From Marisimplicoccus sp038110465 (GTDB lineage Bacteria; Bacteroidota; Bacteroidia; Flavobacteriales; Flavobacteriaceae), in the NCBI GenBank assembly GCA_038110465.1, contig JAYNJU010000021.1:1-8998 (forward strand): a stretch of DNA of 8,998 bases. Direction: 5' to 3'. Positions 1-7,301 of this stretch are shown here, piece by piece (position 1 is the stretch's first letter; every line of letters starts with the position of its first letter). The notes under the pieces are model-generated. The model was not told where the DNA came from. It did not search any database and was given only the letters and a program-made list of their open reading frames with translations. The position numbers and the translations under genes are program-made.

Positions 1-503
1 GATTTAACAACTTGATCAGCAGCTTCATATGTAAGTGTACCAGACTTTGATACTATTCCGACATTTCCTTTCTTAAATACAAAGCCCGGCATAATACCAA
101 TTTTAGCTTCTTCAGGTGTTATAATCCCGGGACAATTTGGCCCAATTAAATTGATATTTCTACCTTTTATATAAGATACAACTTTTGTCATATCAGAAAC
201 AGGAATTCCTTCAGTTATTGCAACAATAGTTTTAATATCTGCCTCTGCAGCTTCCATTATAGCATCTGCAGCAAATGCTGGTGGAACAAATATTATTGAA
301 GTATTTACATCTTCATTTTTAACTGCATCTTGAACACTATTATAAACAGGCCTTTGAAGATGAGTTGTTCCGCCTTTTCCAGGAGTAACACCACATACAA
401 CATTAGTGCCATATTCAATCATTTGTTCAGAGTGAAATGTTCCTTCACTTCCTGTAAATCCTTGCACTAAAACACTAGAGTTTCTATTTACAATTATGCT
501 CAT
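1..503 (-). CDS. sucD: Succinyl-CoA synthetase (ADP-forming) alpha subunit, 3' end beyond window
   Basis: This gene encodes the alpha subunit of succinyl-CoA synthetase, which with SucB converts succinyl-CoA to succinate in the TCA cycle with formation of a nucleoside triphosphate. It reads on the minus strand from ATG at 503 and runs off the window after 167 residues; the E. coli protein has about 289. The visible part carries the family signatures in order: the CoA-binding loop QGFTGSEGTFHSEQ (residues 14-27), VTPGKGGTTH (39-48), the strand ITEGIP (96-101), LIGPNCPGIITP (119-130) and GIVSKSGTLTYE (149-160). The catalytic phospho-histidine lies further on and cannot be checked. It starts 20 nt after the efp stop on the same strand, so it is probably the distal part of the lpx-efp cluster. 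No sucB is visible. Confidence 0.95.
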   Translation of the reverse strand, partial: MSIIVNRNSSVLVQGFTGSEGTFHSEQMIEYGTNVVCGVTPGKGGTTHLQRPVYNSVQDAVKNEDVNTSIIFVPPAFAADAIMEAAEADIKTIVAITEGIPVSDMTKVVSYIKGRNINLIGPNCPGIITPEEAKIGIMPGFVFKKGNVGIVSKSGTLTYEAADQVVK

Positions 504-523
504 TTAAAAAATTTTTGACAAAT

Positions 524-1087
524 TTATTTTATTCTTTCTAGATACTGTCCTTTTTCAGTATCAATTTTTATCTTATCACCTTCATTAATAAATAATGGAA
601 CATTTACTGTTGCACCTGTTTCTAGAGTTGCAGGTTTTGTAGCATTTGTAGCTGTATTTCCCTTAACACCAGGTTCAGTTTGCGTTACTTCTAAAACTAC
701 ATTTAGAGGCATATCAACAGACAATGGATTATTATCTTCTGTATTTATAATAATTGTTACATTTTCTCCTTCTTTAAGCAGATCAGGATAATCAATTTTT
801 GCTTTATCTATAGTAATTTGATTATAATCATCATTATTCATGAAATAAAAATAATCAGAGTCGTTATAAAGGAATTGGTACTGGCTAGTTACTACTTTTA
901 CTTCTTCAATTTTATGACCTGAAGGAAAAGTATTATCAATAACCTTTCCATTGGTAACACTTTTAAGTTTTGTTCTAACAAAAGCTGGACCTTTACCAGG
1001 TTTAACATGAAGAAATTCTATGATTTTATATATATCATGGTTGAATTTAATACATAAACCTTTTCTAATATCACTTGTACTTGCCAT
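524..1087 (-). CDS. efp: Translation elongation factor P
   Basis: EF-P binds between the P and E sites of the ribosome and relieves stalling at consecutive prolines. The protein has 187 residues, the usual length, with the three-domain layout expected: a KOW-like N-terminal domain (about 1-65) and two OB-fold domains (about 66-130 and 131-187). The domain I loop HVKPGKGPAF (27-36) carries Lys32 at the position of the residue that is modified in many bacteria. The end, GDKIKIDTEKGQYLERI (170-186), is the classic C-terminal signature. ATG at 1087 lies one base after the lpxA stop (TAA-T-ATG), so it is probably translated from the same message as lpxA. No EF-P modification enzyme is visible, so the type of modification, if any, cannot be told. 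Confidence 0.97.
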   Translation of the reverse strand: MASTSDIRKGLCIKFNHDIYKIIEFLHVKPGKGPAFVRTKLKSVTNGKVIDNTFPSGHKIEEVKVVTSQYQFLYNDSDYFYFMNNDDYNQITIDKAKIDYPDLLKEGENVTIIINTEDNNPLSVDMPLNVVLEVTQTEPGVKGNTATNATKPATLETGATVNVPLFINEGDKIKIDTEKGQYLERIK

Positions 1088-1088
1088 A

Positions 1089-1874
1089 TTAACTTTTTTG
1101 AAAATAACCTTTCATAATACCTCTTTGAGAATTTTCAATAAACTGAATAATCTCATCTCTTTCAGGAGTAGCATTTAATTCTGCTTGAATAATTTCCATA
1201 GCTTGAGTATTATTATATTTTTTTTGATAAAGAATTCTGTAAATATTTTGGATTTCTTGAACTTTTGCACTTGTGAACCCTCTTCGTCTTAATCCTACAG
1301 AATTTATACCTACATAAGATAGGGGCTCCCTTGCAGCTTTGACATATGGAGGAACATCTTTTCTGACAAGAGATCCACCTGCAACAAAAGAGTGTGATCC
1401 AATTTTACAAAATTGATGTACAGCAACAAAACCAGATAAAATAACATAATTACCAACTGTAATATGACCAGCAAGAGTAGAGTTATTTGAAAAAATACAG
1501 TTATCTCCAACAAAGCAGTCATGGGCAATGTGCGAATATGCCATTATTAGACAGTTTGCTCCAATTTTGGTTGTGCCTCTATCTTTTGTTCCTCTATTAA
1601 TAGTTACACATTCTCTTATAGTAGTATTGTCTCCAATTTCACATAAAGAGTCTTCACCATCAAATTTTAAATCTTGAGGGTTTGCTGAAATAACTGCACC
1701 TGGGTATATGTTACAATTTTTTCCAATTCTAGCACCTTCCATAATTGTAACATTAGATCCAACCCATGTTCCATCACCAATTTCAACATTATTATTAATA
1801 GTTGTAAATGGTTCTACAACTACATTTTTTGAAATTTTTGCTCCCGGATGTACGTATGCCAATGGTTGATTCAT
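1089..1874 (-). CDS. lpxA: UDP-N-acetylglucosamine O-acyltransferase (LpxA)
   Basis: LpxA transfers an R-3-hydroxyacyl chain from acyl carrier protein to the 3-OH of UDP-GlcNAc, the first step of lipid A synthesis, in the cytoplasm. The 261 residues match the family length (262 in E. coli). Residues 1 to about 185 are hexapeptide repeats of the left-handed beta-helix type, and the rest is the helical C-terminal domain. The active-site stretch SHIAHDC (114-120) gives His118 as the catalytic base equivalent (E. coli His125), with His115, LAGH (His137) and AVHQFC (His153) also kept. Gly166 aligns with E. coli Gly173, part of the acyl-chain ruler, which argues against a bulky residue forcing a short chain. 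ATG at 1874 is only 2 nt past the lpxC-fabZ stop, which implies co-transcription. Confidence 0.97.
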   Translation of the reverse strand: MNQPLAYVHPGAKISKNVVVEPFTTINNNVEIGDGTWVGSNVTIMEGARIGKNCNIYPGAVISANPQDLKFDGEDSLCEIGDNTTIRECVTINRGTKDRGTTKIGANCLIMAYSHIAHDCFVGDNCIFSNNSTLAGHITVGNYVILSGFVAVHQFCKIGSHSFVAGGSLVRKDVPPYVKAAREPLSYVGINSVGLRRRGFTSAKVQEIQNIYRILYQKKYNNTQAMEIIQAELNATPERDEIIQFIENSQRGIMKGYFQKS

Positions 1875-1876
1875 TG

Positions 1877-3277
1877 TTATGCTTTTTTTACAATTTTAGC
1901 CATAAATTCACCCTCACTTTTGATTTCATTTCCAACAAAAGATTGTCCATACATATGTATAATACCTCTTCTAATTGGAGAAATAAGCTCAAGTTTGCAT
2001 ATCAAAATGTCTCCTGGTACAACAGGGTTCTTGAACTTACATTTATCCATTTTCATAAAGAATGTTAAGTAATTCTCTGGATCTGGCACTGTATTTAAAA
2101 CTAAAACACCGCCTGCCTGAGCCATAAATTCTACTTGAAGAACTCCAGGCATGACAGGAGCTCCAGGGAAGTGACCTTTAACCCAAGACTCTGTCTCCTC
2201 CACTCTTCTTAATCCAATTACATGAGATTCTGAAAGCTCTAATACTTCATCAATTAAAAGAAATGGAGGTCTATGAGGAATAACTTTCATTATTTGATTA
2301 GAATCCATTAATGGTTTCTTATTAAGATCAATTTTTGGTAAAGTGTTTTTTCTTTCAGATTTAATCACTTCTGATACTTTTTTTGCAAATTTAGCATTTA
2401 TTGAATGACCAGGCTTTTCCGCAATAACTTTTCCTCTAATTTTTGTTCCAATTAGAGCAAGATCACCCACTACATCTAACAATTTATGCCTTGCAGCTTC
2501 ATTTGGATAGTGAAGCTCTAAATTATCCAGTATACCATTAGGAGTTACTGAAATTGATTCTTTATTAAAAGCCTTTTTAAGTCTATCCATATTGCTTTCT
2601 GCAAGAGGTTTATCAACATACACAATAGCATTATTAAGATCTCCTCCTTTAATTAAACCATGCTCAAGTAGTGTTTCTAACTCATGAAGAAAACTGAATG
2701 TTCTTGCTGTAGATACTTCATTTTTAAAATCACTAATATTTTCTAACGATGCATTTTGAGTTCCTAGAACTTTTGTATTGAAGTCTATTTTTGTATCAAT
2801 TTTATAATTATCATTTGGGATTATAGAAATTTTACTTCCAGTATCCTCACATTCATATGAAATTTCTTCTTCTGGAAAGAACTCCTCTCTTAGTTCACTT
2901 TGCTCTACAATTTTTGAATTTTCAATGGCTTTTATAAATTCTTTTGAAGATCCATCCATAATAGGTACTTCGGCACCATCTAGACAAATAAAACAATTAT
3001 CAATTCCTAAACCAGTTAGTGCAGCCAATACATGTTCAGAGGTATGTATTTTAAAATTACCATTATCAAGATTTGTACCTCTATCTGTATTAGAAATATA
3101 TTTTATATTAGCTTCTATTGAGTTATTTCCAATAATATCTTCACGAATAAAGACTAAACCAGTATTTACAGGAGCTGGTTTAAATGTAATATTTACATTC
3201 TCACCAGTATGAAGTCCAACACCATTTAATTGTGACTCTTTAGAAATTGTTCTTTGTGGTATAGTTCTTCTAATCAT
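1877..3277 (-). CDS. lpxC-fabZ: Bifunctional UDP-3-O-acyl-N-acetylglucosamine deacetylase / 3-hydroxyacyl-ACP dehydratase (LpxC-FabZ fusion)
   Basis: One 466-residue chain joins two enzymes. Residues 1 to about 300 are LpxC, the zinc deacetylase that commits UDP-acyl-GlcNAc to lipid A: GVGLHTG near the start, TSEHVLAAL with Glu81 and zinc ligand His82, RHKLLDVVGDLALIG with ligands His264 and Asp268, and KPGHSINA with the catalytic His291 equivalent. After a linker, residues about 325-466 are FabZ, the hot-dog-fold dehydratase of fatty acid elongation: IPHRPPFLLID, then GHFPG with His369 and VEFMAQAGG with Glu383 as the catalytic pair. This fusion is typical of Bacteroidota. I chose ATG at 3277 over an in-frame TTG at 3292: it overlaps the lpxD stop by 8 nt (ATGATTAG) and follows an A-rich tract, as usual for starts without Shine-Dalgarno sequences in this phylum. 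Confidence 0.96.
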   Translation of the reverse strand: MIRRTIPQRTISKESQLNGVGLHTGENVNITFKPAPVNTGLVFIREDIIGNNSIEANIKYISNTDRGTNLDNGNFKIHTSEHVLAALTGLGIDNCFICLDGAEVPIMDGSSKEFIKAIENSKIVEQSELREEFFPEEEISYECEDTGSKISIIPNDNYKIDTKIDFNTKVLGTQNASLENISDFKNEVSTARTFSFLHELETLLEHGLIKGGDLNNAIVYVDKPLAESNMDRLKKAFNKESISVTPNGILDNLELHYPNEAARHKLLDVVGDLALIGTKIRGKVIAEKPGHSINAKFAKKVSEVIKSERKNTLPKIDLNKKPLMDSNQIMKVIPHRPPFLLIDEVLELSESHVIGLRRVEETESWVKGHFPGAPVMPGVLQVEFMAQAGGVLVLNTVPDPENYLTFFMKMDKCKFKNPVVPGDILICKLELISPIRRGIIHMYGQSFVGNEIKSEGEFMAKIVKKA

Positions 3278-4283
3278 TGATTTTTTTGTCAATTTTCTTA
3301 ACGATCTCAGGTAAGTTTTTAAAGTGTATGTAAGATTTGTTATAATTCATGTAATTAATAGCAGGGGTTCCGGTAATTCTTGAATTACTTTCAATATCTG
3401 AAGTTACACCAGCTTGAGCTTGAATTTTAACATTATCTCCTATCTTAATATGGCCAATTATTCCAACTTGACCTCCTATCATACAATTTTTTCCAATTTT
3501 TGTGGACCCGGCAATCCCTGATTGAGCAGCAATAGCTGTATTTTCACCAATTTCAACGTTATGCGCAATTTGAATTTGATTGTCAAGCTTTACACCTCTT
3601 CTGATAATGGTAGAGCCAATTGTAGCCCTATCTATAGTAGAATTTGATCCAATTTCAACATTATCTTCAATAATTACATTTCCAGTTTGTGGAATTTTCT
3701 TATAACTACCATCATCATTAGGAGCAAATCCAAATCCATCTGAACCAATACAACAAAGACTATGTATTATACAATTTTTACCTATTACTGTATCATTTAA
3801 AATTTTAACACCTGGATATATTTTTGTTCCTGAACCTATTTTTACATTATCTCCAATAAAAACCTGCTCATAGATATAACATTTATCTTCAACTACGGAT
3901 TTTTTACCAATAATAGTAAATGAACCAATAAATGAACTACTTGAGACTTTTGAGGTTTTATTTATTTCTGATAGTTTACTAATTCCTGATTCATCACTTT
4001 TATTAGTATTGAATAATTCTAATAAAGTAGTGAAAGAAGAGTAAGGATCTTTGACTTTTATAAGAGTAGTTTTTATCTCTTTGGTTGGCTTAAACTCCTC
4101 AGAGACAATTGCAGCAGAAGCTTTAGTATTGTATATGTATTCAGTATACTTAGGATTTGCTAAAAAGGTAAGTGATCCTTTAACACCCTCCTCAATTTTT
4201 GACAAAGAGTTAATATCAACTTCCTTATCTCCAATAACTATACCGTTTAGTTGATCAGCAATTTGTCCTGCTGTAAAATTCAT
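3270..4283 (-). CDS. lpxD: UDP-3-O-(3-hydroxyacyl)glucosamine N-acyltransferase (LpxD)
   Basis: LpxD adds the second 3-hydroxyacyl chain, to the 2-amino group of UDP-3-O-acyl-glucosamine, just after LpxC acts. From ATG 4283 the protein has 337 residues. The N-terminal uridine-binding domain (about 1-100) opens with FTAGQIADQLNG and includes SLTFLANPKY (37-46). It is followed by a hexapeptide-repeat beta-helix with IGSDGFGFAP (179-188), STIDRATIGSTII (215-227) and the catalytic stretch QIAHNVEIG, where His241 matches E. coli His239. The C-terminal part ends in YNKSYIHFKNLPEIV (314-328), which resembles other Bacteroidota LpxD tails. An in-frame TTG at 4301 would add six residues, but ATG 4283 gives the usual family N-terminus. 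It is the first gene of the minus-strand cluster. The pair CC (177-178) before IGSDGF seems unusual to me, but it is not at a known catalytic position. Confidence 0.96.
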   Translation of the reverse strand: MNFTAGQIADQLNGIVIGDKEVDINSLSKIEEGVKGSLTFLANPKYTEYIYNTKASAAIVSEEFKPTKEIKTTLIKVKDPYSSFTTLLELFNTNKSDESGISKLSEINKTSKVSSSSFIGSFTIIGKKSVVEDKCYIYEQVFIGDNVKIGSGTKIYPGVKILNDTVIGKNCIIHSLCCIGSDGFGFAPNDDGSYKKIPQTGNVIIEDNVEIGSNSTIDRATIGSTIIRRGVKLDNQIQIAHNVEIGENTAIAAQSGIAGSTKIGKNCMIGGQVGIIGHIKIGDNVKIQAQAGVTSDIESNSRITGTPAINYMNYNKSYIHFKNLPEIVKKIDKKIND

Positions 4284-4288
4284 AATTG

Positions 4289-4296
4289 CAAAATTA
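4289..4296 (-). promoter_or_regulatory. Candidate Bacteroidota -7 box for the lpxD cluster
   Basis: On the minus strand this reads TAATTTTG, a full match to the Bacteroidota -7 consensus TAnnTTTG. It ends 5 nt before the lpxD ATG, so a transcript from it would be leaderless or nearly so. No convincing -33 TTTG was found at the expected spacing. A weaker alternative, CATATTTG (4306 to 4299), has ATTG (4331 to 4328) about 21 nt upstream. In such AT-rich DNA, chance matches are possible. Confidence 0.3.
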
Positions 4297-4315
4297 AACA
4301 AATATGTTAAATGCT

Positions 4316-4323
4316 TAAATTTG
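4316..4323 (+). promoter_or_regulatory. Candidate Bacteroidota -7 box for tsaE
   Basis: TAAATTTG matches TAnnTTTG fully and lies 9 nt before the tsaE ATG at 4333. It also covers the in-frame TTG at 4321, which argues that 4333 is the true start. I see no good -33 element at the usual spacing. The call rests on the consensus match and on position in the 49-bp divergent gap. Confidence 0.3.
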
Positions 4324-4332
4324 TCTTCAATT

Positions 4333-4740
4333 ATGAATTTAAAATTTTCATTAGACGAAATTGAAAAAACATCTCAAGTATTAAAAGATAATATTGATTA
4401 TAAAGTGGTTCTAATATCAGGAGAAATGGGGGCTGGAAAAACTACCTTAATTAAATCATTACTAAAACTTTATGAATCAAGTGATAATGTCTCTAGTCCA
4501 ACATTTTCTATTATAAATGAATACAGAACTCTTTCAGAAGACTTAATCTATCATATGGATTTATATAGAATTAAAACTATTGAAGAACTTGAAGGAATTG
4601 GATTCTTCGAATATATATATTCAAAAAACCAATGTTTTATAGAATGGGGTGATTTAATAGAAAAAAATATTGGTAATGAATTCAATAAGTTTGTTATATC
4701 TAAGGATGGTAATTTTAGATCTTTGGTAAAAGTTAAATGA
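4333..4740 (+). CDS. tsaE: tRNA threonylcarbamoyladenosine biosynthesis ATPase TsaE
   Basis: TsaE is the P-loop ATPase that works with TsaB and TsaD to make N6-threonylcarbamoyl-adenosine at position 37 of ANN-decoding tRNAs, in the cytoplasm. The 135 residues from ATG 4333 are close to the usual 130-160. The motifs are clear: Walker A GEMGAGKTT (30-38), SSPTFSIINEY (54-64), the Walker B-like HMDLYRI with Asp76 (74-80), ELEGIGFFEY (85-94) and FIEWGD (102-107). An in-frame TTG at 4321 would add four residues but has less support. It diverges from lpxD across 49 bp and its stop overlaps the start of the next gene (ATGA), so the two are probably translated together. The partners tsaB and tsaD are not in the window. 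Confidence 0.95.
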   Translation: MNLKFSLDEIEKTSQVLKDNIDYKVVLISGEMGAGKTTLIKSLLKLYESSDNVSSPTFSIINEYRTLSEDLIYHMDLYRIKTIEELEGIGFFEYIYSKNQCFIEWGDLIEKNIGNEFNKFVISKDGNFRSLVKVK

Positions 4741-5072
4741 ATTTTTTAAATAGACTTTATTATTTTTCAACAGGCCTAATTATTGGAGTTGTTTTTTTAG
4801 TATTTATTCTTAATGGAAAAAGAGCTTCTTGCAACTATGGTCCAAATGCTCGTGTTATTGATAATATAACCTCAAAAAATATTATTTTAAATGACTCTTT
4901 AAATAATCAATATAGCATAGATGAATTGCTAAATATTTTAATAAAAGGAAAAGTAATTTTTAGTGAAAGTCTTCCAAATGAAGAACCTTGTGGGATATAT
5001 TTAGTAGAATCTAATGATTTAAGTTTGACTATAAAAAATTGTGATGAGGAGGCAATTATAACTATAAATTAG
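4737..5072 (+). CDS. Small single-pass membrane protein, DUF4258-like
   Basis: The function is unknown. The 111 residues begin with a short positive stretch, then one strongly hydrophobic segment at about 8-26 (YYFSTGLIIGVVFLVFILN), then a polar remainder. The segment could be a membrane anchor or an uncleaved signal, with the C-terminal part probably outside the cytoplasm. Directly after the anchor comes CNYGPNARV (32-40). This pattern, an anchor followed by C-x-Y-x-P-x-A-R-V, recalls small Bacteroidota proteins annotated as DUF4258 domain-containing; that link is from memory. Other cysteines are at 85 and 102. The start ATG overlaps the tsaE stop by 4 nt (ATGA), which suggests translational coupling. 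The 3' end overlaps the convergent proline dehydrogenase gene by 11 nt. A link with tRNA modification is not implied by the sequence. Confidence 0.75.
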   Translation: MNFLNRLYYFSTGLIIGVVFLVFILNGKRASCNYGPNARVIDNITSKNIILNDSLNNQYSIDELLNILIKGKVIFSESLPNEEPCGIYLVESNDLSLTIKNCDEEAIITIN

Positions 5073-6228
5073 TTCTTCTTCTAACTAATTCTTTTTTAAT
5101 CAATTCTAATTCTCTTGATGTTTGACCTTTAACAGAGGTGTTTTCCTCTGCTCTTCTTATTAAATATGGAATAACTTCTTTTATTGGCCCATAGGGAAGG
5201 TATTTAATAACATTATATCCCTGTTCTGCTAAATTGAAAGAAATATTATCACTCATACCAAATAATTGACCAAACCATATGTTAGGATTCTGCATTTTTA
5301 AATTATTCTTATTCATTAAATTTATAATACTATAAATGCTGTTTTCATTATGAGTGCCACAAAATAAAGAAAAGTATTCTAAGCTGGATAAAATGTATTT
5401 TGCTCCATTATCAAAATTAATGTCTGTTTCTTTTTTTGATGAACATATAGGGGATTTATAATTTAATTTTTTTGCTCTTATATTTTCTTTTTCTATGTAA
5501 GCTCCTCTAACAAGTTTTATACCAATAAAAAATTTTTTCTCTTTAGCAATTTTATGTAGTTGTTTAAGATAATCAAGTCTATCATGTCTATACATTTGAG
5601 AAGTATTATAAACAATAGCACTTGTTTTGTTATATCTAATCATCATTTTAAGAGCCAGATCATCAATTGCATCTTGTATCCATGATTCTTCGGCATCTAT
5701 CAAAATCTTTATATTTTTTTCTGCTGCAAGTTTGCAAATATTATCAAACCTAGTTAAAACTTTATCATATAAAATTTTCTCCTCATTTGAAAGCTCAATG
5801 CCTTTAGATATTTTTTCTAGAAGGATTGAACTTGCAATAGCAGTTGGTTTAAAGACAGTAAAATCTAATATATTTTTTTTAGAAGCAAAAGTTATTGCTT
5901 CTTTAACATCATCATGAGAAGAATCATAGGAATCTTCATTTTCAACGCCTTCGACAGAGTAATGAAGGTAGCTTTTTACATTTTTTTCATTAAGTTTTTT
6001 TACAGTTTCATAAGATTCGTCTAGGGTTTCACCTGAACAAAACTGTTTAAATACAGTAGATCGGACAAGAAAATGAATAGGTAATTTTAGTTTTAAACTG
6101 ATATTTAAAAGATTTTTACCAATATTAGTAAGTGTTCTACTAGAAATTATTTTAAATAAAAAATAGGCTTTGTTTAACTCAAAATTTGATTTTAGTATAA
6201 AACCATTTTTAGTATTGTCTAAAAGCAT
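5062..6228 (-). CDS. Proline dehydrogenase (stand-alone, FAD-dependent)
   Basis: Proline dehydrogenase oxidises L-proline to delta-1-pyrroline-5-carboxylate and passes electrons through FAD to the respiratory quinones, usually at the inner face of the membrane. The 388 residues form the TIM-barrel enzyme alone, without the P5C dehydrogenase part of PutA, as in other Bacteroidota and in mitochondria. Family stretches seen are DFTVFKPTAIAS (122-133), ILIDAEESW (175-183), IGIKLVRGAYIEKE (235-248) with the conserved RGAY, CGTHNENS (290-297), QLFGMSDNISFNLA (321-334) and YLPYGPIKEVIPYLIRRAEENTS (343-365) with the substrate-binding RR pair. ATG 6228 fits. The gene is divergent from aroB by about 17 nt and convergent with the DUF4258-like gene, sharing its last 11 nt. 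The aldehyde dehydrogenase needed to finish proline breakdown to glutamate is not in the window. Confidence 0.94.
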   Translation of the reverse strand: MLLDNTKNGFILKSNFELNKAYFLFKIISSRTLTNIGKNLLNISLKLKLPIHFLVRSTVFKQFCSGETLDESYETVKKLNEKNVKSYLHYSVEGVENEDSYDSSHDDVKEAITFASKKNILDFTVFKPTAIASSILLEKISKGIELSNEEKILYDKVLTRFDNICKLAAEKNIKILIDAEESWIQDAIDDLALKMMIRYNKTSAIVYNTSQMYRHDRLDYLKQLHKIAKEKKFFIGIKLVRGAYIEKENIRAKKLNYKSPICSSKKETDINFDNGAKYILSSLEYFSLFCGTHNENSIYSIINLMNKNNLKMQNPNIWFGQLFGMSDNISFNLAEQGYNVIKYLPYGPIKEVIPYLIRRAEENTSVKGQTSRELELIKKELVRRRTNL

Positions 6229-6240
6229 AAAATAAATACC

Positions 6241-6248
6241 TAATTTTG
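6241..6248 (+). promoter_or_regulatory. Candidate Bacteroidota -7 box at the aroB start
   Basis: TAATTTTG matches TAnnTTTG fully and covers the TTG codon at 6246 that could start aroB. ATTG at 6214-6217 lies 23 nt upstream and might serve as the -33 element, although the spacing is long. If this is the promoter, transcription would begin near 6255 and translation would have to use ATG 6273. Chance occurrence is possible. Confidence 0.3.
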
Positions 6249-7301
6249 CGTAAATCTAAACAAAATTTATTAATGATTTCACAACAATATTCATTGTTAA
6301 AAGAAAAGATTAATTCAGGAGAATTTTCATCTATATTCATTCTTGTAGATGAGAATACAGATAAATTTTGCCTTAATATATTACTTAAAAAAACTGGAAT
6401 TTCAAATTATAATAAACTACTTATAAAATCAGGTGAAGAAAATAAAAATTTAGAAACTTGTTATTACTTATGGGGACAGTTAAGTTCTTATAAAGCTGAT
6501 AGAAAATCTTTATTGATAAATCTTGGGGGAGGAGTTTTAACTGATATAGGTGGGTTTGTGGCTTCCACTTATCTTAGAGGTTTAAAATTTTACAATATAC
6601 CAACCACCCTTTTGGGAATGGTTGATGCTGCTCATGGTGGAAAAACAGGTGTAGATTTTAATAATCTAAAAAATCAAATAGGTGTATTTAAAGATCCTGA
6701 AGAAGTAATTTTAGATTCAGAATTTCTTGCATCTCTTGATAAAAATGAATATTTAAATGGATTTGCTGAAATTTTCAAACATAGTCTTATTACAGATGAT
6801 AAAAACTTAAATTTTAATTCTTTATTACAATATGATTTTTACGATGATATTGATTATATAATAACAAATTATTCACAAATTAAAATCAATATTGTAGAGT
6901 CCGACAGATTAGAATCAAATCTCAGAAAAATATTAAATCTTGGTCACACGATTGGTCATGCAATTGAGTCACACTCTCATATTTCAAATAATATAGATCA
7001 ATTAAAACATGGTGAAGCTATAATAATAGGGCTTATCTCAGAACTTTATATTTCCTCTAAGTTATTAGGTTATCCAATTGATAAAGTAGATAAATTCAAA
7101 AAGACTTGTAATATGTATTTCAAAAAAATAAATATTAAAGAAGATGATTATGATGAAATATATGCTTTAATGTCTTTTGATAAAAAAAATATTCAAAGCA
7201 ACATAAACTTTGTGTTATTAGATAATTTAGGTAAGGCTGTTATAGATCAAAAAGTAAGTCAGAAAGAATTTATTGAGTCTTTAGACTACTATAACTCTTG
7301 A
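6246..7301 (+). CDS. aroB: 3-dehydroquinate synthase
   Basis: AroB converts DAHP to 3-dehydroquinate, step two of the shikimate pathway to aromatic amino acids, using NAD and a divalent metal in the cytoplasm. From TTG 6246 it has 351 residues, the family length. Visible are the nucleotide-binding core SGEENKNLETC (62-72), LLINLGGGVLTDIGGFVAST (89-108), IPTTLLGMVDAAHGGKTGVD (118-137) and the metal ligands Glu175 in GFAEIFKHSL, His234 in NLGHTIGHAIE and His255 in LKHGEAI. The start is uncertain: ATG 6273 would remove nine residues that appear to encode the first beta strand of the family, but a promoter-like box overlaps the TTG. HGG at 130-132 replaces the more usual VGG or IGG before KTG. 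The 3' end overlaps the convergent regulator gene by 13 nt. Confidence 0.95.
   Translation: MRKSKQNLLMISQQYSLLKEKINSGEFSSIFILVDENTDKFCLNILLKKTGISNYNKLLIKSGEENKNLETCYYLWGQLSSYKADRKSLLINLGGGVLTDIGGFVASTYLRGLKFYNIPTTLLGMVDAAHGGKTGVDFNNLKNQIGVFKDPEEVILDSEFLASLDKNEYLNGFAEIFKHSLITDDKNLNFNSLLQYDFYDDIDYIITNYSQIKINIVESDRLESNLRKILNLGHTIGHAIESHSHISNNIDQLKHGEAIIIGLISELYISSKLLGYPIDKVDKFKKTCNMYFKKINIKEDDYDEIYALMSFDKKNIQSNINFVLLDNLGKAVIDQKVSQKEFIESLDYYNS

Noticed and set aside
504..523. Short A/T palindrome between efp and sucD considered as a terminator
   Set aside because: It is an A-run followed by a T-run without GC pairs, and it lies within an apparent co-transcribed cluster.
1310..1528. Open frame of about 70 codons on the minus strand within lpxA
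   Set aside because: It is a shadow of lpxA in another frame, with a hydrophobic composition that reflects AT-rich codons, and it lacks any recognisable motif.
1808..2072. Two short plus-strand open frames across the lpxA / lpxC-fabZ junction
   Set aside because: They lie antisense to two well-supported genes with intact catalytic motifs and show no family similarity that I recognise.
2925..3212. Plus-strand open frame of 95 codons within lpxC-fabZ
   Set aside because: It is antisense to the conserved LpxC N-terminal domain and looks like a by-product of that gene's codon pattern.
4051..4254. Plus-strand open frame opposite the 5' part of lpxD
   Set aside because: It is antisense to the conserved LpxD N-terminus and shows no feature of its own.
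5627..5917. Plus-strand open frame within the proline dehydrogenase gene
   Set aside because: The serine- and isoleucine-rich translation is typical of antisense reading of an AT-rich gene. The minus-strand enzyme is clearly real.
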